A DNA stretch of 60,000 bases, from positions 13,029,501-13,089,500 of the forward strand of contig NC_088310.1 of NCBI RefSeq assembly GCF_910592395.1. Direction: 5' to 3'. Under the pieces are notes generated by a model. The model saw nothing but the letters and a program-made list of their open reading frames with translations. It was not told where the DNA came from and did not search any database. The DNA is from Lineus longissimus. Lineage: Eukaryota > Nemertea > Pilidiophora > Heteronemertea > Lineidae. This document shows, in pieces, positions 23,901-33,623 of the stretch (the stretch's first letter is position 1; each line of letters opens with the position of its first letter). Position numbers and translations under genes: made by a program.

Positions 23901-25491
23901 GTTACTTTTAGCATCATTCTTACATCTTAGTTCAAATTTGAACTTGAACTGTTTCGAAATATCATTTTACGTACAGCGCTGCGCTGCAGGAGTAGTGGTG
24001 CGCACAAGTGCAGAATGTGAAAAAAAGTACAAGAATATAAAGCATGGAGGTAAGTCATTTTACCATTCTCACAAAAAATGATTATGCATCAGAAGTCAAG
24101 AGTTCAGTTCACGCAGCTGTAAGGGTTAAGACTTCAGTAGAAAGCACCAACATTTTGCAAAAAGTCAGATAAGGCCCTGTTTCAATACCAGTAAAGAGAA
24201 AGGTAAAAGTGAAGGCCTACTAACCATGCTAAACTATCAATACCACATGAAAACATTTTGACAATAATAGAATCCTTATCAAGGCCTGCATGTAGGCATA
24301 CCCTTACGAAAATACTTGCATTTATGTAATTGGTCATTTAGTTTATCTATTAGTTTGCAAAATATCTTAGGAATGTAGGAGGTGTTGATATGATTAAAAT
24401 GATCAGGACTGTATTGCATTTAATAGCTGAAATAAATAAGTTGTTTTCATTCATTTTCAGCACGGGCAAAAATGGACGAAATGCGTCATCCAGCCACTGG
24501 TGGTGGGGGACGTCAACCACCACCAACTGATGCTGAAGAGGCCTACTACACCATGAGCGAAGGTGATCCGAGCATCAAGGGCCTTATTAGTGGGTTCGAC
24601 TCTGAGATAGGTACATGCATGTATTAGGTTGATTTGATGAGATTAGGGAGGTTGAGATCAGTCACTTATCACGGAAACTTATACGTACATCCAGATGCAT
24701 ATGTACACAAATTTTGTCCTCTTTCTACAGTTTTACACGATAAGTGTCCGCGATAAGTCGTTATTCTCAACCTCCCTTATTTGGACATGCCAGAAAACAT
24801 ACAGTAGGCCAACAATTCCCCAACAAATTGTTCACATCACACATCAAGATAAAAGGCACAGCGACTCATTTCACTGAATAGTAAACGTCAGCTGAGCGGA
24901 ATTAAGCGATCTAAAAAAAATCATATTAGATTGATATAACATAGCAACTTTTGACAGTTTTAATCATTGCAAACCTAATGTCATGTATTGATGTTGAACC
25001 ATATTTCTACACATCTTTAACTACTTTCAGCATGGACAGCAGTGACGCAAGATGAACACAAGAATGTCGTGTTTGACTTCCGACTACCATTACAATCAGC
25101 TGATGCTGAGACTTCTGCAGGAGGAATTGCAGCTGTTCTTCCTAGCTCTACTATAACTAGTATGTCCTCCAAGCCTTCAGCAGCCCTAGGAAGTGCCCCT
25201 CTTGAACCAAGGTCCACATACAAGAGGGTAGCAGGATCAGCTAGCTGCCCCAGCACTAACATTGACAAGAACATGAACAAGGCAGAACTTGCCAATCTGC
25301 TTAAAGCCTCGGTCAAGCCACCAAAGCCGAAAAAATCTAAGGAAGACCTTGAAAATCTTTCCTACGAGGTCATGCAAGAGGAGAAGTTGGCAGCACAGCA
25401 GCAACAAAAGTTGATTGACTGTCAGATAGCTCTAGTTGGCCTTAAAACTGATTACATCAAGCTAAAAATGGCCAAACTGCAAAAGGATTAA
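11941..25491 (+). CDS. Myb/SANT-like DNA-binding protein, NAIF1-like (4 exons)
   Basis: Predicted exons are 11941-12141, 23977-24049, 24461-24610 and 25031-25491, with donors GTGAGG, GTAAGT, GTACAT and acceptors ending CAG; phases agree across all joins. The first ATG has AAA before it and G after. Exon 1 carries the start of a Myb_DNA-bind_5-type domain (NWSSQEEAMLMEAV, then KRATWEAVAED). Exon 2 completes it with VVVRTSAECEKKYKNIK. Exon 3 has the KMDEMRHPATGGG linker typical of Harbinger Myb-like and NAIF1-like proteins. Exon 4 ends in a Lys/Gln-rich coiled coil. The product is about 295 residues and probably nuclear, binding DNA and partnering the HARBI1-like protein encoded convergently at 33604-29628. 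Intron 1 contains the whole Harbinger-2 insertion and a Tigger-like MITE; intron 3 holds a 131-bp Harbinger MITE. It could be a transposon gene or a domesticated host gene. Confidence 0.8.
13325..14008 (+). repeat. Left ~684-bp terminal inverted repeat
   Basis: Pairs with 17678-18371 on the opposite strand. The outer block TAGTAGGGGTGCCA is exact, a short unmatched block follows, and from ACTGGGTCACGTCATGAC inward the arms agree almost base for base up to the ATTAGACTAGTAATTCTT segment. No coding motif recognised in it. Confidence 0.93.
14009..14281. other. 3' flank of the giant transposon gene
   Basis: Between the left arm and the stop codon of the - strand gene. No motif seen apart from AT-rich sequence that could serve as the 3' untranslated region. 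Confidence 0.4.
14282..17641 (-). pseudogene. Giant transposon protein: DDE-like region, FEN1/XPG-like nuclease, CXC domain (one nonsense codon)
   Basis: The first plausible ATG is 17641. The open frame begins upstream inside the terminal repeat, and a CAG acceptor just before YYDAQRY (about 17670) suggests a missing 5' exon. The frame runs 1,119 codons with one in-frame TAG at 14993-14995, where the context (DGLTEL, stop, FRKQDD) suggests a lost Trp. The N-terminal part has FDNLDFHENT, ITCDQAIYE and SDMALEQTYN, a possible Asp-Asp-Glu set. The middle shows a FEN1/XPG-like order: VDFMAFIQRYQ (Asp codon 15550), VGDRYD followed by KSLKMEERLRRQ, EEADTRLFAH (about 15139), SATDTDVLLLA (about 15058), then TGCDSVSYIFRCGKKRA (about 14881), which resembles the helix-hairpin-helix of FEN1. 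The C-terminus has a tesmin/TSO1-like Cys cluster (CNCQKGRCRSNCPC, 14437-14330). Probably the element's own transposase; domain roles are inferred. Confidence 0.75.
17678..18371 (-). repeat. Right ~694-bp terminal inverted repeat
   Basis: Reverse complement of 13325-14008 apart from the short divergent block near the outer end and about three substitutions. It contains the region upstream of the giant protein and therefore presumably its promoter, duplicated at the far end of the element. Confidence 0.93.
19136..20137 (-). CDS. Harbinger-2 Myb/SANT-like accessory protein (3 exons)
   Basis: Exons are 20137-19890, 19707-19532 and 19302-19136, with donors GTAAGA and GTAAGT and acceptors ending TAG and CAG. 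Reading phases agree at both joins and the last exon ends in TAG. The start is ATG 20137 in MATPSPKC. Exon 1 holds a Myb/SANT-like segment (ILVLREIAAVNP, KWTEVVD, TERSLKERLATLL). Exon 2 opens with the SGTEEEYDEREQLLQEI linker characteristic of Harbinger accessory proteins and becomes Lys/Glu-rich. Exon 3 is a charged coiled coil (about residues 150-195). The product is about 196 residues and should bind the element termini with the convergent transposase. No defect is visible, unlike the Harbinger-1 copy. Confidence 0.85.
20138..21740. other. Right arm of Harbinger-2: G runs and an inverted segment
   Basis: No gene seen. Long G runs occur near 20584-20599 and 20655-20671. The stretch 21053-21130, including GCGAAATTTTTTTCTGCAGG and GTACATCTGACAGCCAATCA, recurs inverted at 22570-22655 beside the right terminus. 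Part of the terminus has thus been duplicated in opposite orientation. Confidence 0.6.
21741..21906. repeat. 166-bp near-perfect palindrome (foldback)
   Basis: The arms 21741-21795 and 21851-21906 are reverse complements. The core, from GGTCATTGGTTGTATAATCA to GGGTAGACC, appears exact over about 38 bp. The loop is itself palindromic (GTCCAAAACCCTCGG ... CCTCGGGTTTTGGAC). A partial related sequence lies at 21318-21375. It would extrude as a long hairpin and is probably a small foldback element. Confidence 0.9.
22033..22201. repeat. Two tandem copies of an 86-bp unit
   Basis: The unit begins GATTTGTGAAATTTTAAGGG and ends TGTATCCGATGTCT. The second copy starts at 22119, with essentially no difference between the two, indicating a recent tandem duplication inside Harbinger-2. 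Confidence 0.92.
23349..23532. mobile_element. Tigger/mariner-like MITE, 184 bp
   Basis: It starts CAGTACCTCTC and ends GTCCACTG, with TA on both sides (23347-23348 and 23533-23534). The terminal CAGT and the internal GAGAGGTGTCC segments resemble pogo/Tigger-type non-autonomous elements. The inverted repeat is imperfect. It lies in intron 1 of the NAIF1-like gene. Confidence 0.6.
24646..24776. mobile_element. Harbinger-1-type MITE, 131 bp
   Basis: The termini read GGGAGGTTGAGATC at the left and GGGAGGTTGAGAAT inward from the right, followed by CTTATC motifs on both sides. They match the Harbinger-1 terminus at 4283. TTA flanks both ends (24643-24645 and 24777-24779), the TWA duplication expected for PIF/Harbinger. 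It sits in intron 3 of the NAIF1-like gene, so Harbinger-1-type transposase has acted inside the giant unit. Confidence 0.88.
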
Positions 25492-25720
25492 ATCTGCAGT
25501 CAATCAAGTTTTCATGCCCCTATGAGGGCCTAAGTAACAGGGCTCATTGAAATACCTTGTTAATTCTTCGGTTCACGCGTGAACCGTAAAGCATGAGGCG
25601 TGAGGAGTGAAGCGTGAAGCTCTATGCAACCATTGTAGCGTCTGCCTAAGCGACCAACTTCTACTTTTGTCCTCCATCTTCACCTGATTATAGTAACTAG
25701 GAAAAACTGACTATGACTAT

Positions 25721-25949
25721 GGGCCCAGTTGTTCAATCAGTGTTAGGTTAACACCAACGTTAGCGCTAATGCTGGCTTTAAAATCTCACTAATGTAAGAC
25801 TAGAGTTATCAATTAAAATGGTATTATATTAAGGATTACTGTTAAAAATTCCAAGTCGATGATATTCAACTGCTACATAAGTGAGATTTTAAATCAAGCA
25901 TTAGCACTTAAGTTGTTGTTAACCTAATGCTGACTGTGCAACCGGGCCC
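25721..25949. mobile_element. GGGCCC-ended MITE, 229 bp
   Basis: The left end reads GGGCCCAGTTGTTCAATCAG and the right, inward, GGGCCCGGTTGCACAGTCAG; both go on to a TTAGGTTAACA-type block. The terminus resembles that of the giant Harbinger unit. No exact target duplication is visible. It lies 230 bp after the stop of the NAIF1-like gene. Confidence 0.7.
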
Positions 25950-28078
25950 TGATCTGTCAGACATTCTATCAAAAACATCCAAATTTGCCACAAAAAGTAC
26001 AAATATCAAACATGCCAAACAGTACAAGATGTATGAACCAAAGTTTGAATACTATTTTTCGTACCTATAGAAGGCATAGATTCACATAGCACACGGATTT
26101 TGCCCCTAACTCATGTATTCTTTAAAATGCAATTTTATGGCCAACTCACTTAGGTTTCCTCTTAAAATATCATAAACAAGAGGCCCAAGGGCCTGGCGCT
26201 CAGCTGGATGACCTAATAACATAGGACGGAGGGTGTAAAGTAGTAAATATCGGCTTTATACTACTGTTTGAAGGTCAAGAGAACACGTTATGCCACTAAA
26301 ATTTCCAATGCAGAGCTGCCAGCTGGATGAAATATGATTGAACTAATCAGCCATGGTATGTAAATATTACAGGAGGCAACGGAAGATATCCCTAGTTCAG
26401 TATGTTGTATCGGTAGGTTTACAGAAAAGAAGTGTCAGAGAGGATGAGACTTATCCATGGACAACTGTGATATGTCCAGGCTGGGTTGTACAGCACAAGG
26501 ATACAAAATGCTGTCTGTAATTGAGAGGTATCCTGATTTAACAGAGGTCAAAATAAATAGAAATTACCAGTTTGGGACTAACACCACTATCTTTTTTTTT
26601 AATAAGGTAGGGATTACAGGAGTCAACAAAATTAATTTTATTGAGAGAAATTGACCTGTCCTGCAGGTGATTGGAATTTACAATACAAAGGGTCGTTTTT
26701 CATGACATTGTGCTCTACTGCGAATCCCTAGTGAGTCGATCTGGAACCAATCTACCCTTGGCACAGACAGGTTCAAATTGGCTATATCTTGATTAGATTG
26801 AATTGCGATGAAAATCTAATGCAATAAAGGAGCAATATCGAAGAGACAAATTAATCAAACCAATTGTCAACAGACTCGGACCTTGAAATGGCATGATGTA
26901 TGCGTGCATATAAAAGTATATCAATTGGTCCCATAGAGATGATGAGGCAATGTCAATATGCCTTGTTCCTTAGTCAGCAATATGCCCCTTTTTATACGGA
27001 GAAGAAGGAGAACCCAGATAGGCCTTCACATGTCGGCTTCCAAATGGCTCGAACCAACTGTACTATCACTACTATTAATTTAAAATGTGTGCTCCTCCTA
27101 CATGTAGCAATGTCTCGGCCAAAAAGGCACTTAGTCGACAGGCAAGCTAGAAGTTCAGCACCGTGAGCAGCTCCTTGGTAAGGCCATGTCAGGTTCCGCG
27201 CGCCTCTTCAGATACATCAAGTATTGAAAGCTGTGGTGAGCACATAAAAAGACCATGGTCACCTTAATTTGAAAATCCCTTCATAATCAAGGACTACCTC
27301 TGACTAAAACAGCACCCATAAACAATAGACCACCAATTTGACCCCAGCTCCTAACTGCGGGAAAACCCAAGTCCAGCAACCAAAACTACCAAAAATACAT
27401 TTTTGTTTACATTTGAACTGCACACATGTGTTTGTTTACAATTTCATTTCCCGCGAAATCTCGAAAATCAGGTGACCTGCAATCGTTGATTGAAAATAAC
27501 ATTAACCTCGGTTCAGCAGGTCAGCAGGTATACCGGCTGTTCCAATCATCCCCCTACAGCCAGCCGTTCAAAAGGTAATGTTATTCACCCCACATGGAGT
27601 GCAAGTAATTGATTAAGCCCCTGCATAACTTAACAGCAATGGCTTGGCTTCTGTGAGTGGTAAGGAGAATTGACAGTTTTTTTATGGGAGTAACATTATT
27701 GTGTTGCTTAAAACGTCTACTTTTTACTCATGTAAGAATTGTAGTACTAATAATAACTTCAACTTATTTTCCAGTCATGATAACACAACACGCATCTTCA
27801 TGATCATGCTCTTTCTCAAACTAACTGAATGACCGTATCGCCTTGGACGCACAACCTAACCACATATCAATCCGCCCCGACGATCGACACATCCATTCGA
27901 TTCGATAACCCTCGATAAAGTTTGATCAATAAACTAGAACTGAGATTTCACAGGAGCACCTGTGAATTCATGACTCCAGGGTTGTTTTGAGGGCGATATT
28001 GTAAGAGTTGGTCTTGAGTATGGGGACGTGAAGGTCCGTGTGAGGCACCTGGGGAGAGAAGACTAGTTGAACGATGTG
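25950..28078. other. Non-coding stretch; contains a palindromic repeat terminus
   Basis: No gene recognised. At about 26176 a terminus AACAAGAGGCCCAAGGGCCT continues as GGCGCTCAGCTG. The same motif occurs inverted at about 39805-39843 with one change. It is a dispersed repeat end with an internal palindrome (AGGCCCAAGGGCCT). The remaining sequence shows only short ORFs. Confidence 0.6.
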
Positions 28079-28116
28079 ATCATGGAGGTATAAATAATTA
28101 TTTATACCTCCATGAT
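28079..28116. repeat. Perfect 38-bp palindrome
   Basis: The sequence centred on AATAATTATT reads the same on both strands, from ATCATGGAGG to CCTCCATGAT, with no loop. It could form a cruciform. No gene lies within 1.5 kb, and I infer no function. Confidence 0.95.
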
Positions 28117-29186
28117 GGGATCTGACACGGACACTACTATTGATCTCATTATATGAATACCATTTAATTACAAAAAAGTGAAAACAGATCATATCATATT
28201 CCTTGGCATAAATTAAAATAGGAGTGCGGGAACAAGGTTTTTTAGCAGGAGGAAAGCGAGAACATTTTGCGCCGTCGTATTCCGATTTGGCTGGTTAGTG
28301 GTGAAATCTGCTTTTAATTTTGCAAATTAACATATTCGTTTTCTAGTTCTAACGTTGTCTGTAAAGATGCTTTCCCAATGCTTGACTGGTCGGGCAAGAG
28401 ACATTGCCAGGAAAACGTGACGTCATTTTGGCCATTCTTCTTACCGCACGCCCTCTCTCTCCGTGAAAGTTCCTGACATGGTGTGAAGTGGGAGGGCGCA
28501 CAATGGGAACCACACTGCCGCGATGTTAATAGTTTCTATTTATAGAATTCAGCGGCAGAGATTTTAGGCACGGAAAAAGTGGATTAACTCGGCTAATCTC
28601 AATGGATTTTACCCTGGAATGTTTTCAAGGCGAGAGAAACATCTGATTTAAGTACTGCGCTTATTAGATTTCATGTTCAGGCCGAAGATTGGTCTAAAAC
28701 GTGGACGAAAAGAGTGCATTATCGAGTGTTGGAGAGGTCACGTGATTGGACGAGAAACCTGAACAAAGTTTTCGTGCTTTTAGCTGTCAACATCAATGGC
28801 TATAATATACTCCTGCAGAATAGTAGAACTAATAGAACTAATTTCCGAAGTTTCCAATAGTTTGAACACAAATCAGAACATCACCCATCAGCTGGACTCA
28901 GATCTGCATAAATTACGATAAATAATGAGGTGGTCGCTTCAATTTCGCAAAGAAAGTTGACTCCATTCGAAGGTTGTTTTGACCAAATTCTGTTGAACTC
29001 ATCGTTATGAGGGCATTTGAACACATTCTCGTTGATCTTTTCTATAAACGTGTGAAGTTTCGTACCAAAATACGTTTCCGTAAAGGCTTTAAAAAGAAAA
29101 TTCGTCACTTACAAATCATCGCTCCGGTAGAAATAAAAATGTCACCGCCATTTTCTTGACGATAGTACTCCAGGTAACCTCGGCGG
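28117..29186. other. Gene-free stretch
   Basis: ORFs here are short and lack motifs. The region next to repeat X copy B has an ATGGCGGTGAC segment followed by GTAAGT on the - strand. That could be a 5' exon remnant, but nothing downstream supports it. Confidence 0.4.
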
Positions 29187-29612
29187 GAAATTTAAAGCGG
29201 GGTCATCCGGGGTCAAACAACAGTTTTGCTCACTACCGCCAACTGGTGATATAAATCGACACTAATCTATTTTATATCAAAACTTCTGTATCATGAAGAC
29301 CTTTTCAACTTTATTTCAAGCTTTTATCTGCTTGAATAGAGCGTCAAAAAATTGTTTTTTCATTTACGCATTTTGCCCCCTGGGGAGCTGAATTTGAGTC
29401 GAATCGCCCAAATTTTTTTCCGCAAGCAACATTTTCTGCGGTGTTTATAAGCAAGACTAGATTTGAAGTGCCTCGGTTGTATGATTACAAAATGCCCAAC
29501 TTTGTCTACAGATGGCATGATGGAAGGATGGCAGGATGGGTGGAAGGACGGACACCAATCGAATAGCTATTTGACTAGCTCCGCTGACTTTGTCAGCTGA
29601 GCTAAAAACATT
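29187..29612 (-). repeat. Dispersed repeat X, copy B
   Basis: Inverted relative of 3358-4213, ending with the same hairpin-forming terminus (GACTAGCTCCGCTGAC ... GTCAGCTGAGCTA). It lacks the 442-bp insert of copy A and so provides the empty-site comparison. It ends about 15 bp beyond the stop codon of the HARBI1-like gene, perhaps supplying its 3' untranslated region. Confidence 0.85.
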
Positions 29613-29627
29613 TGCATGCTTGCACAA

Positions 29628-32600
29628 TCAGAACTGAAAGAAGGTATCACGCAAATGATCTCTTACAACCCTTCCAGTTACAGTATCGTCGTCAATGGGA
29701 TCAAGGCTATATTGATTCTCCAAGAGTGGCTCCATCACATCCTGCCGCTTCAGTGCAATGTTGTTGAGGATTACACAGCAGACTATCACTTTACAGGCCT
29801 GTTCTGGGACCAGCCGAATTTCATCGTGCAAGCAATGGAACCGCCTCTTTAAAATGCCAAAGGCCTGCTCAACTCGTGTCCTGGTTCGTGCTTGGGCGGC
29901 ATTATATCTGGCTTCTTCAGGTGTTGGATTCCGATAAGGTGTCATCAGGTATGGTTCAAGTGCATAACCTTTGTCTCCCAAAAGGAATCCATCATGTGGA
30001 GCTGAAATTGTAAATACAATATTGTAAATGTAATAATTTTTTTCAAAATGAATGAATTTTACACTAATTTATTGAATACGAGAATATCAATGTTTTTTTG
30101 TCATTTTATACATAACATGGGGTTTCTCGTTTATATATTATATATTTTTCAAATAAGCATGATACTGTTGATCCAGTAGTATGCCTATGTGATAATTTCT
30201 TTTCTACTACATGTATGTTAGTTATAAATGTTGACGAAGTTCCAATTAAATTATTTATCTATCTATTAAATTACTTGTTTTTAGTGGGTATCACACATGT
30301 CTGAATTACCTTGGTTAGTAAGTTCTCGGCCAATGGACGACACCTTGAATATTCTACTGTCGTGAACACTTCCCGGCCATTTGGCTACAAGATTTGTGGC
30401 AATGCGATCAGCATCACATATCATCTGCAATACCAAAAAGTGGAAATTGAAATATTATTTCTGGGTTTCTGCCGGGGGGGGGGCAACTGCCAAGATTGTC
30501 CGAAAAACAGCCAAAATTTGCTCTTTCGACCAGGAATTTGGGGTTTGGTTCCCCCTCTTGAATTTTTTTCTGGCAGAAACACTGTACTTTCAAACATTTT
30601 CATACTTAGCAATGATTTTAATTCATACTATGCCAGGAATCAGGATATTCATATTTCAGATGGACATGCAATCTCTTAAACAAGATCAGGCCTCCAATGA
30701 GCCAGGCTTTGAAAGTGAACCTGATCTTGTTCCAAGATGACTAAATGAAAAAGCCAGCCAGCCGGTCATCTGGTAATAAATGCAATGCATGTTTGTTGTA
30801 CTTTGGTGTAGGCCTACAGACATTATGTGCACATTTCGTTACTAGGCAGGGCTACCAACTGACTTTTGAAAGTGTTCTATTCACACATGCTTACCTGAAC
30901 ATTGATGCTGTGAATGGATTTGCGACAGACATAAACATCCTCAAATTGAGATGGGGCTTGAATCTTTATCTGTGTGCAGTCTAAAGCACCGATTACGTTA
31001 GGGAAACCTAAAATCAAAGTGGAAGAACCATTAGGCAACACACAAACTGACCTGTATTAACTAACTATATCATTCCCCGACCGCGCCCCGCCCTGGTCGA
31101 CATCCACCTCAGTGAGTTGAGGGCATTTTTATGGATGCAGTATGCAATGCATGGAGGGATGATATTGGTACAAGAAAACTATAGAACATACTGCATACTC
31201 ATGATCGAGTATAGGCCAGACCTGACTGACCAACAATCCCTACATGCCATGGATGATGGTCATTGGTGGACAAAAATACACAAGCACACAAGACAACAAC
31301 AGTGACAGTCGACAACTAACTACAGTCTACACTCGATCAACTCAACTGCACAGTCACAGTGGCGCGGATGCGAGTATTCATTATAATAGATGGCTGCATA
31401 GATACCTTAACATGATTATAAAGTTTCCAGCAATCTAACAGCCGGTTTTCAAGAGACAAACAACAGCATTGAACCACACAGTTTCGCTTCCATGATGACA
31501 CACGGGCAGGCGGTATTTGCACCACGCCACCACGGGCACCACGCGACCACCACGCCACCACGCGAACAGGCGGAGCGATCATAATGACGATATCAAAACA
31601 GACCATCAGACCACAGACACTTGAGAGTTGTGGTTACACCTACCAATTATAGATGGCATGTTGGTATACTGCGTTGTTGCCTGACGGGATTTACGAGTAT
31701 TTATTACTTGTTAATGGCATTCGCAAAAAGCAGGGCTATTATTAAGCCGCTATACATCCGTGTCCAACCGTTTGTCATGAGAGATCTTATCACACCATTA
31801 AAAAAACGGGGGGGGTTACCAAATGCAAACGATGGGTCCAATCGTCAGTCAGGTACTGACGGATACAGCCCAGCCTTTCATTCTCCGCATGATTATAACC
31901 AAAGTCATTACGCAACATATTGCGTTCAAATGAGTTCCAATACAGAGGGCACCTGTTTTGGTTTGAAACCTTTACTTTCTCATCAAACTGACTTATTTTG
32001 TAGATGTGTCATTAGTCACAGCTACAGATGACAGAATGCAACTTAGGCTTTGGTGTCCATTGAACAAAGGTCTTCAAAGGTCAGGCGGGCGCGTCGATTA
32101 TAATAATAATATACAATGTATAATAATGATCACAATATTGAAGATAAGAAGAAGAATTCCCAAGCTTGTTGGCTTGGGAAGCCTAGTGATTCACCTTCCC
32201 TAAAGAATGCATAAGATTCGAGACATGTCCATTAAAGGGGCACTATAGGCAGCATCTTGGTAGGCAACATAAAGTTACACAAAGTAGCCAGTGAGTCTCT
32301 CACCTCTCACAGTTTGTCCTAACCTAGTCACGCCTGTAACAGGGATACATTCAGTGATGAATCAAATAAGACCTAATGCCCTTACTCTGTTTATAAGTCA
32401 GCTAAAGTTGGCCAATTTGACCCCCTGCTCCTACATAGTCCCCCTTTAATGGGAAACTATAGGCAACAGCTAGGTAGGCAATATAAAGTTACACAAAGTC
32501 GCCAATAAGGGTCTCCCACACAACAGTATGTTGAAACTATGCACACGTGTTCGAGTGAGTGATAAATCTAACTCCTCCCCCCCCCCCCAACCCACCCCAC

Positions 32601-33604
32601 CCAAACGAACGGCCACCCCTTTAAAGGGAGACTATATAACCCACTCGTACTCGTATGGTTTTTGCAGGTCAGTCGTCAGTTGGAGTAGGTCTAGTTACTC
32701 AACGGTAATTCAGTACGTATTTCCGTAGTTGGCGTACGCCTTTATTCCAATAATCCCAAGAACGGGCATCAGAGAAGCTAGGATAGCAGCCAACGCCATC
32801 TATAATTGTTCTAAGAAACCATGATCCAATGAATCGACCGCTATTTTGATATCGTCATTATGATCGCTCCGCCTGTTCGCGTGGTGGCGTGGTGGTCGCG
32901 TGGTGCCCGTGGTGGCGTGGTGCAAATACCGCCTGCCTGACACACGACACATGTGTGTGATGGAAAAAAACAGCTGATGAAGTTTGACCTGTCCTTGACC
33001 TGTTAAAATATTCACGGTTACCAACAGCGATTTCTTCATTCACCGTTTGCTGATTGGAGAGGTTTGACCTGCTTAATATGCATGTTCACCTATCGATTTT
33101 TGTCATTCATTTTGCTGATTGGAGCACTATAAATAGTAGTGGGCGTGGAGCACATGAGATGGGAACTGATACAATACCTGCAACTGCGAAGAAACGCTTC
33201 TTTGTTTCTGTGGCTTCGTCGCCCCTCGGAAATTTTATGATTTCGCTCATATATTTGATGATTTCATTCATGGTGGCCTTCACGATACGACACACGGAAC
33301 TTTTCGACAGTCCATCTCCATCCCCGACCATTATTTGGAAGGACCCGCAAGCAAGGAAACGGAGACACACGCAAATTTGTAGTATGACAGGCAGTGCATG
33401 GCCACGGTCGGTCGGACGCGTCAACTTTGGGCCGAATACCTCAACGAAGACCATTATTGTGTCGGGCAGGAAACGATATCTGTCTTTCACCCCCTTGGCG
33501 GAGTACTTCTCCAAGGGGTTTTGATGGTCTACGAGGCGTCTTTCTGGGCCTCGGGCCATCAAATATCGAAGGACAGGCCGGTTGTGCCGGCGAATTTCCG
33601 CCAT
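29628..33604 (-). CDS. HARBI1-like PIF/Harbinger transposase (4 exons)
   Basis: Predicted exons are 33604-33178, 31007-30895, 30424-30310 and 30001-29628, with GTATTG, GTAAGC and GTAATT donors and AG acceptors; all phases agree. The ATG at 33604 has AAA before and G after. Exon 1 encodes the N-terminal helical region (NPLEKYS, DRYRFLPDTI, HALPVILQICVCLRFLACGS, GLSKSSVCRIV). Exon 2 has the first catalytic Asp in VIGALDCTQIKI. Exon 3 has MICDADRIATN and WPGSVHDSRIF. Exon 4 has the second Asp in LLGDKGYALEP and the Glu in RTRVEQAFGILKRRF. The product is about 342 residues, close to vertebrate HARBI1, with every catalytic residue present. It faces the NAIF1-like gene, its expected DNA-binding partner. 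Intron 1 carries a Mutator-like element. The gene may be transposon-borne or domesticated. Confidence 0.9.
31505..32937. mobile_element. Non-autonomous Mutator-like element, 1,433 bp
   Basis: The ends begin GGCAGGCGGTATTTGCACCA on both strands and remain nearly identical for about 95 bp, with weaker similarity to about 140 bp. A perfect 9-bp direct repeat TGACACACG flanks the element (31496-31504 and 32938-32946). Long TIRs with 9-bp duplications are the hallmark of Mutator-like elements. The inside has no transposase. It does hold a direct repeat of about 68 bp near 32233 and 32446, each with an ACTATAGGCA block. It lies in intron 1 of the HARBI1-like gene. Confidence 0.88.
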
Positions 33605-33623
33605 TTTGTGTCCTTCATTCCGA

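Noticed and set aside
12336-25491. Harbinger-2 Myb exons and the NAIF1-like exons as one gene
   Set aside because: They lie on opposite strands and each set completes its own Myb/SANT protein with consistent phases; the Harbinger-2 termini enclose only the - strand set.
3358-29612. Repeat X copies A and B as the inverted ends of one 26-kb transposon
   Set aside because: They are a whole short repeat in two orientations, not mirrored termini of shared content. Copy B lies inside the giant Harbinger unit while copy A lies outside it, and no target duplication is seen outside them.
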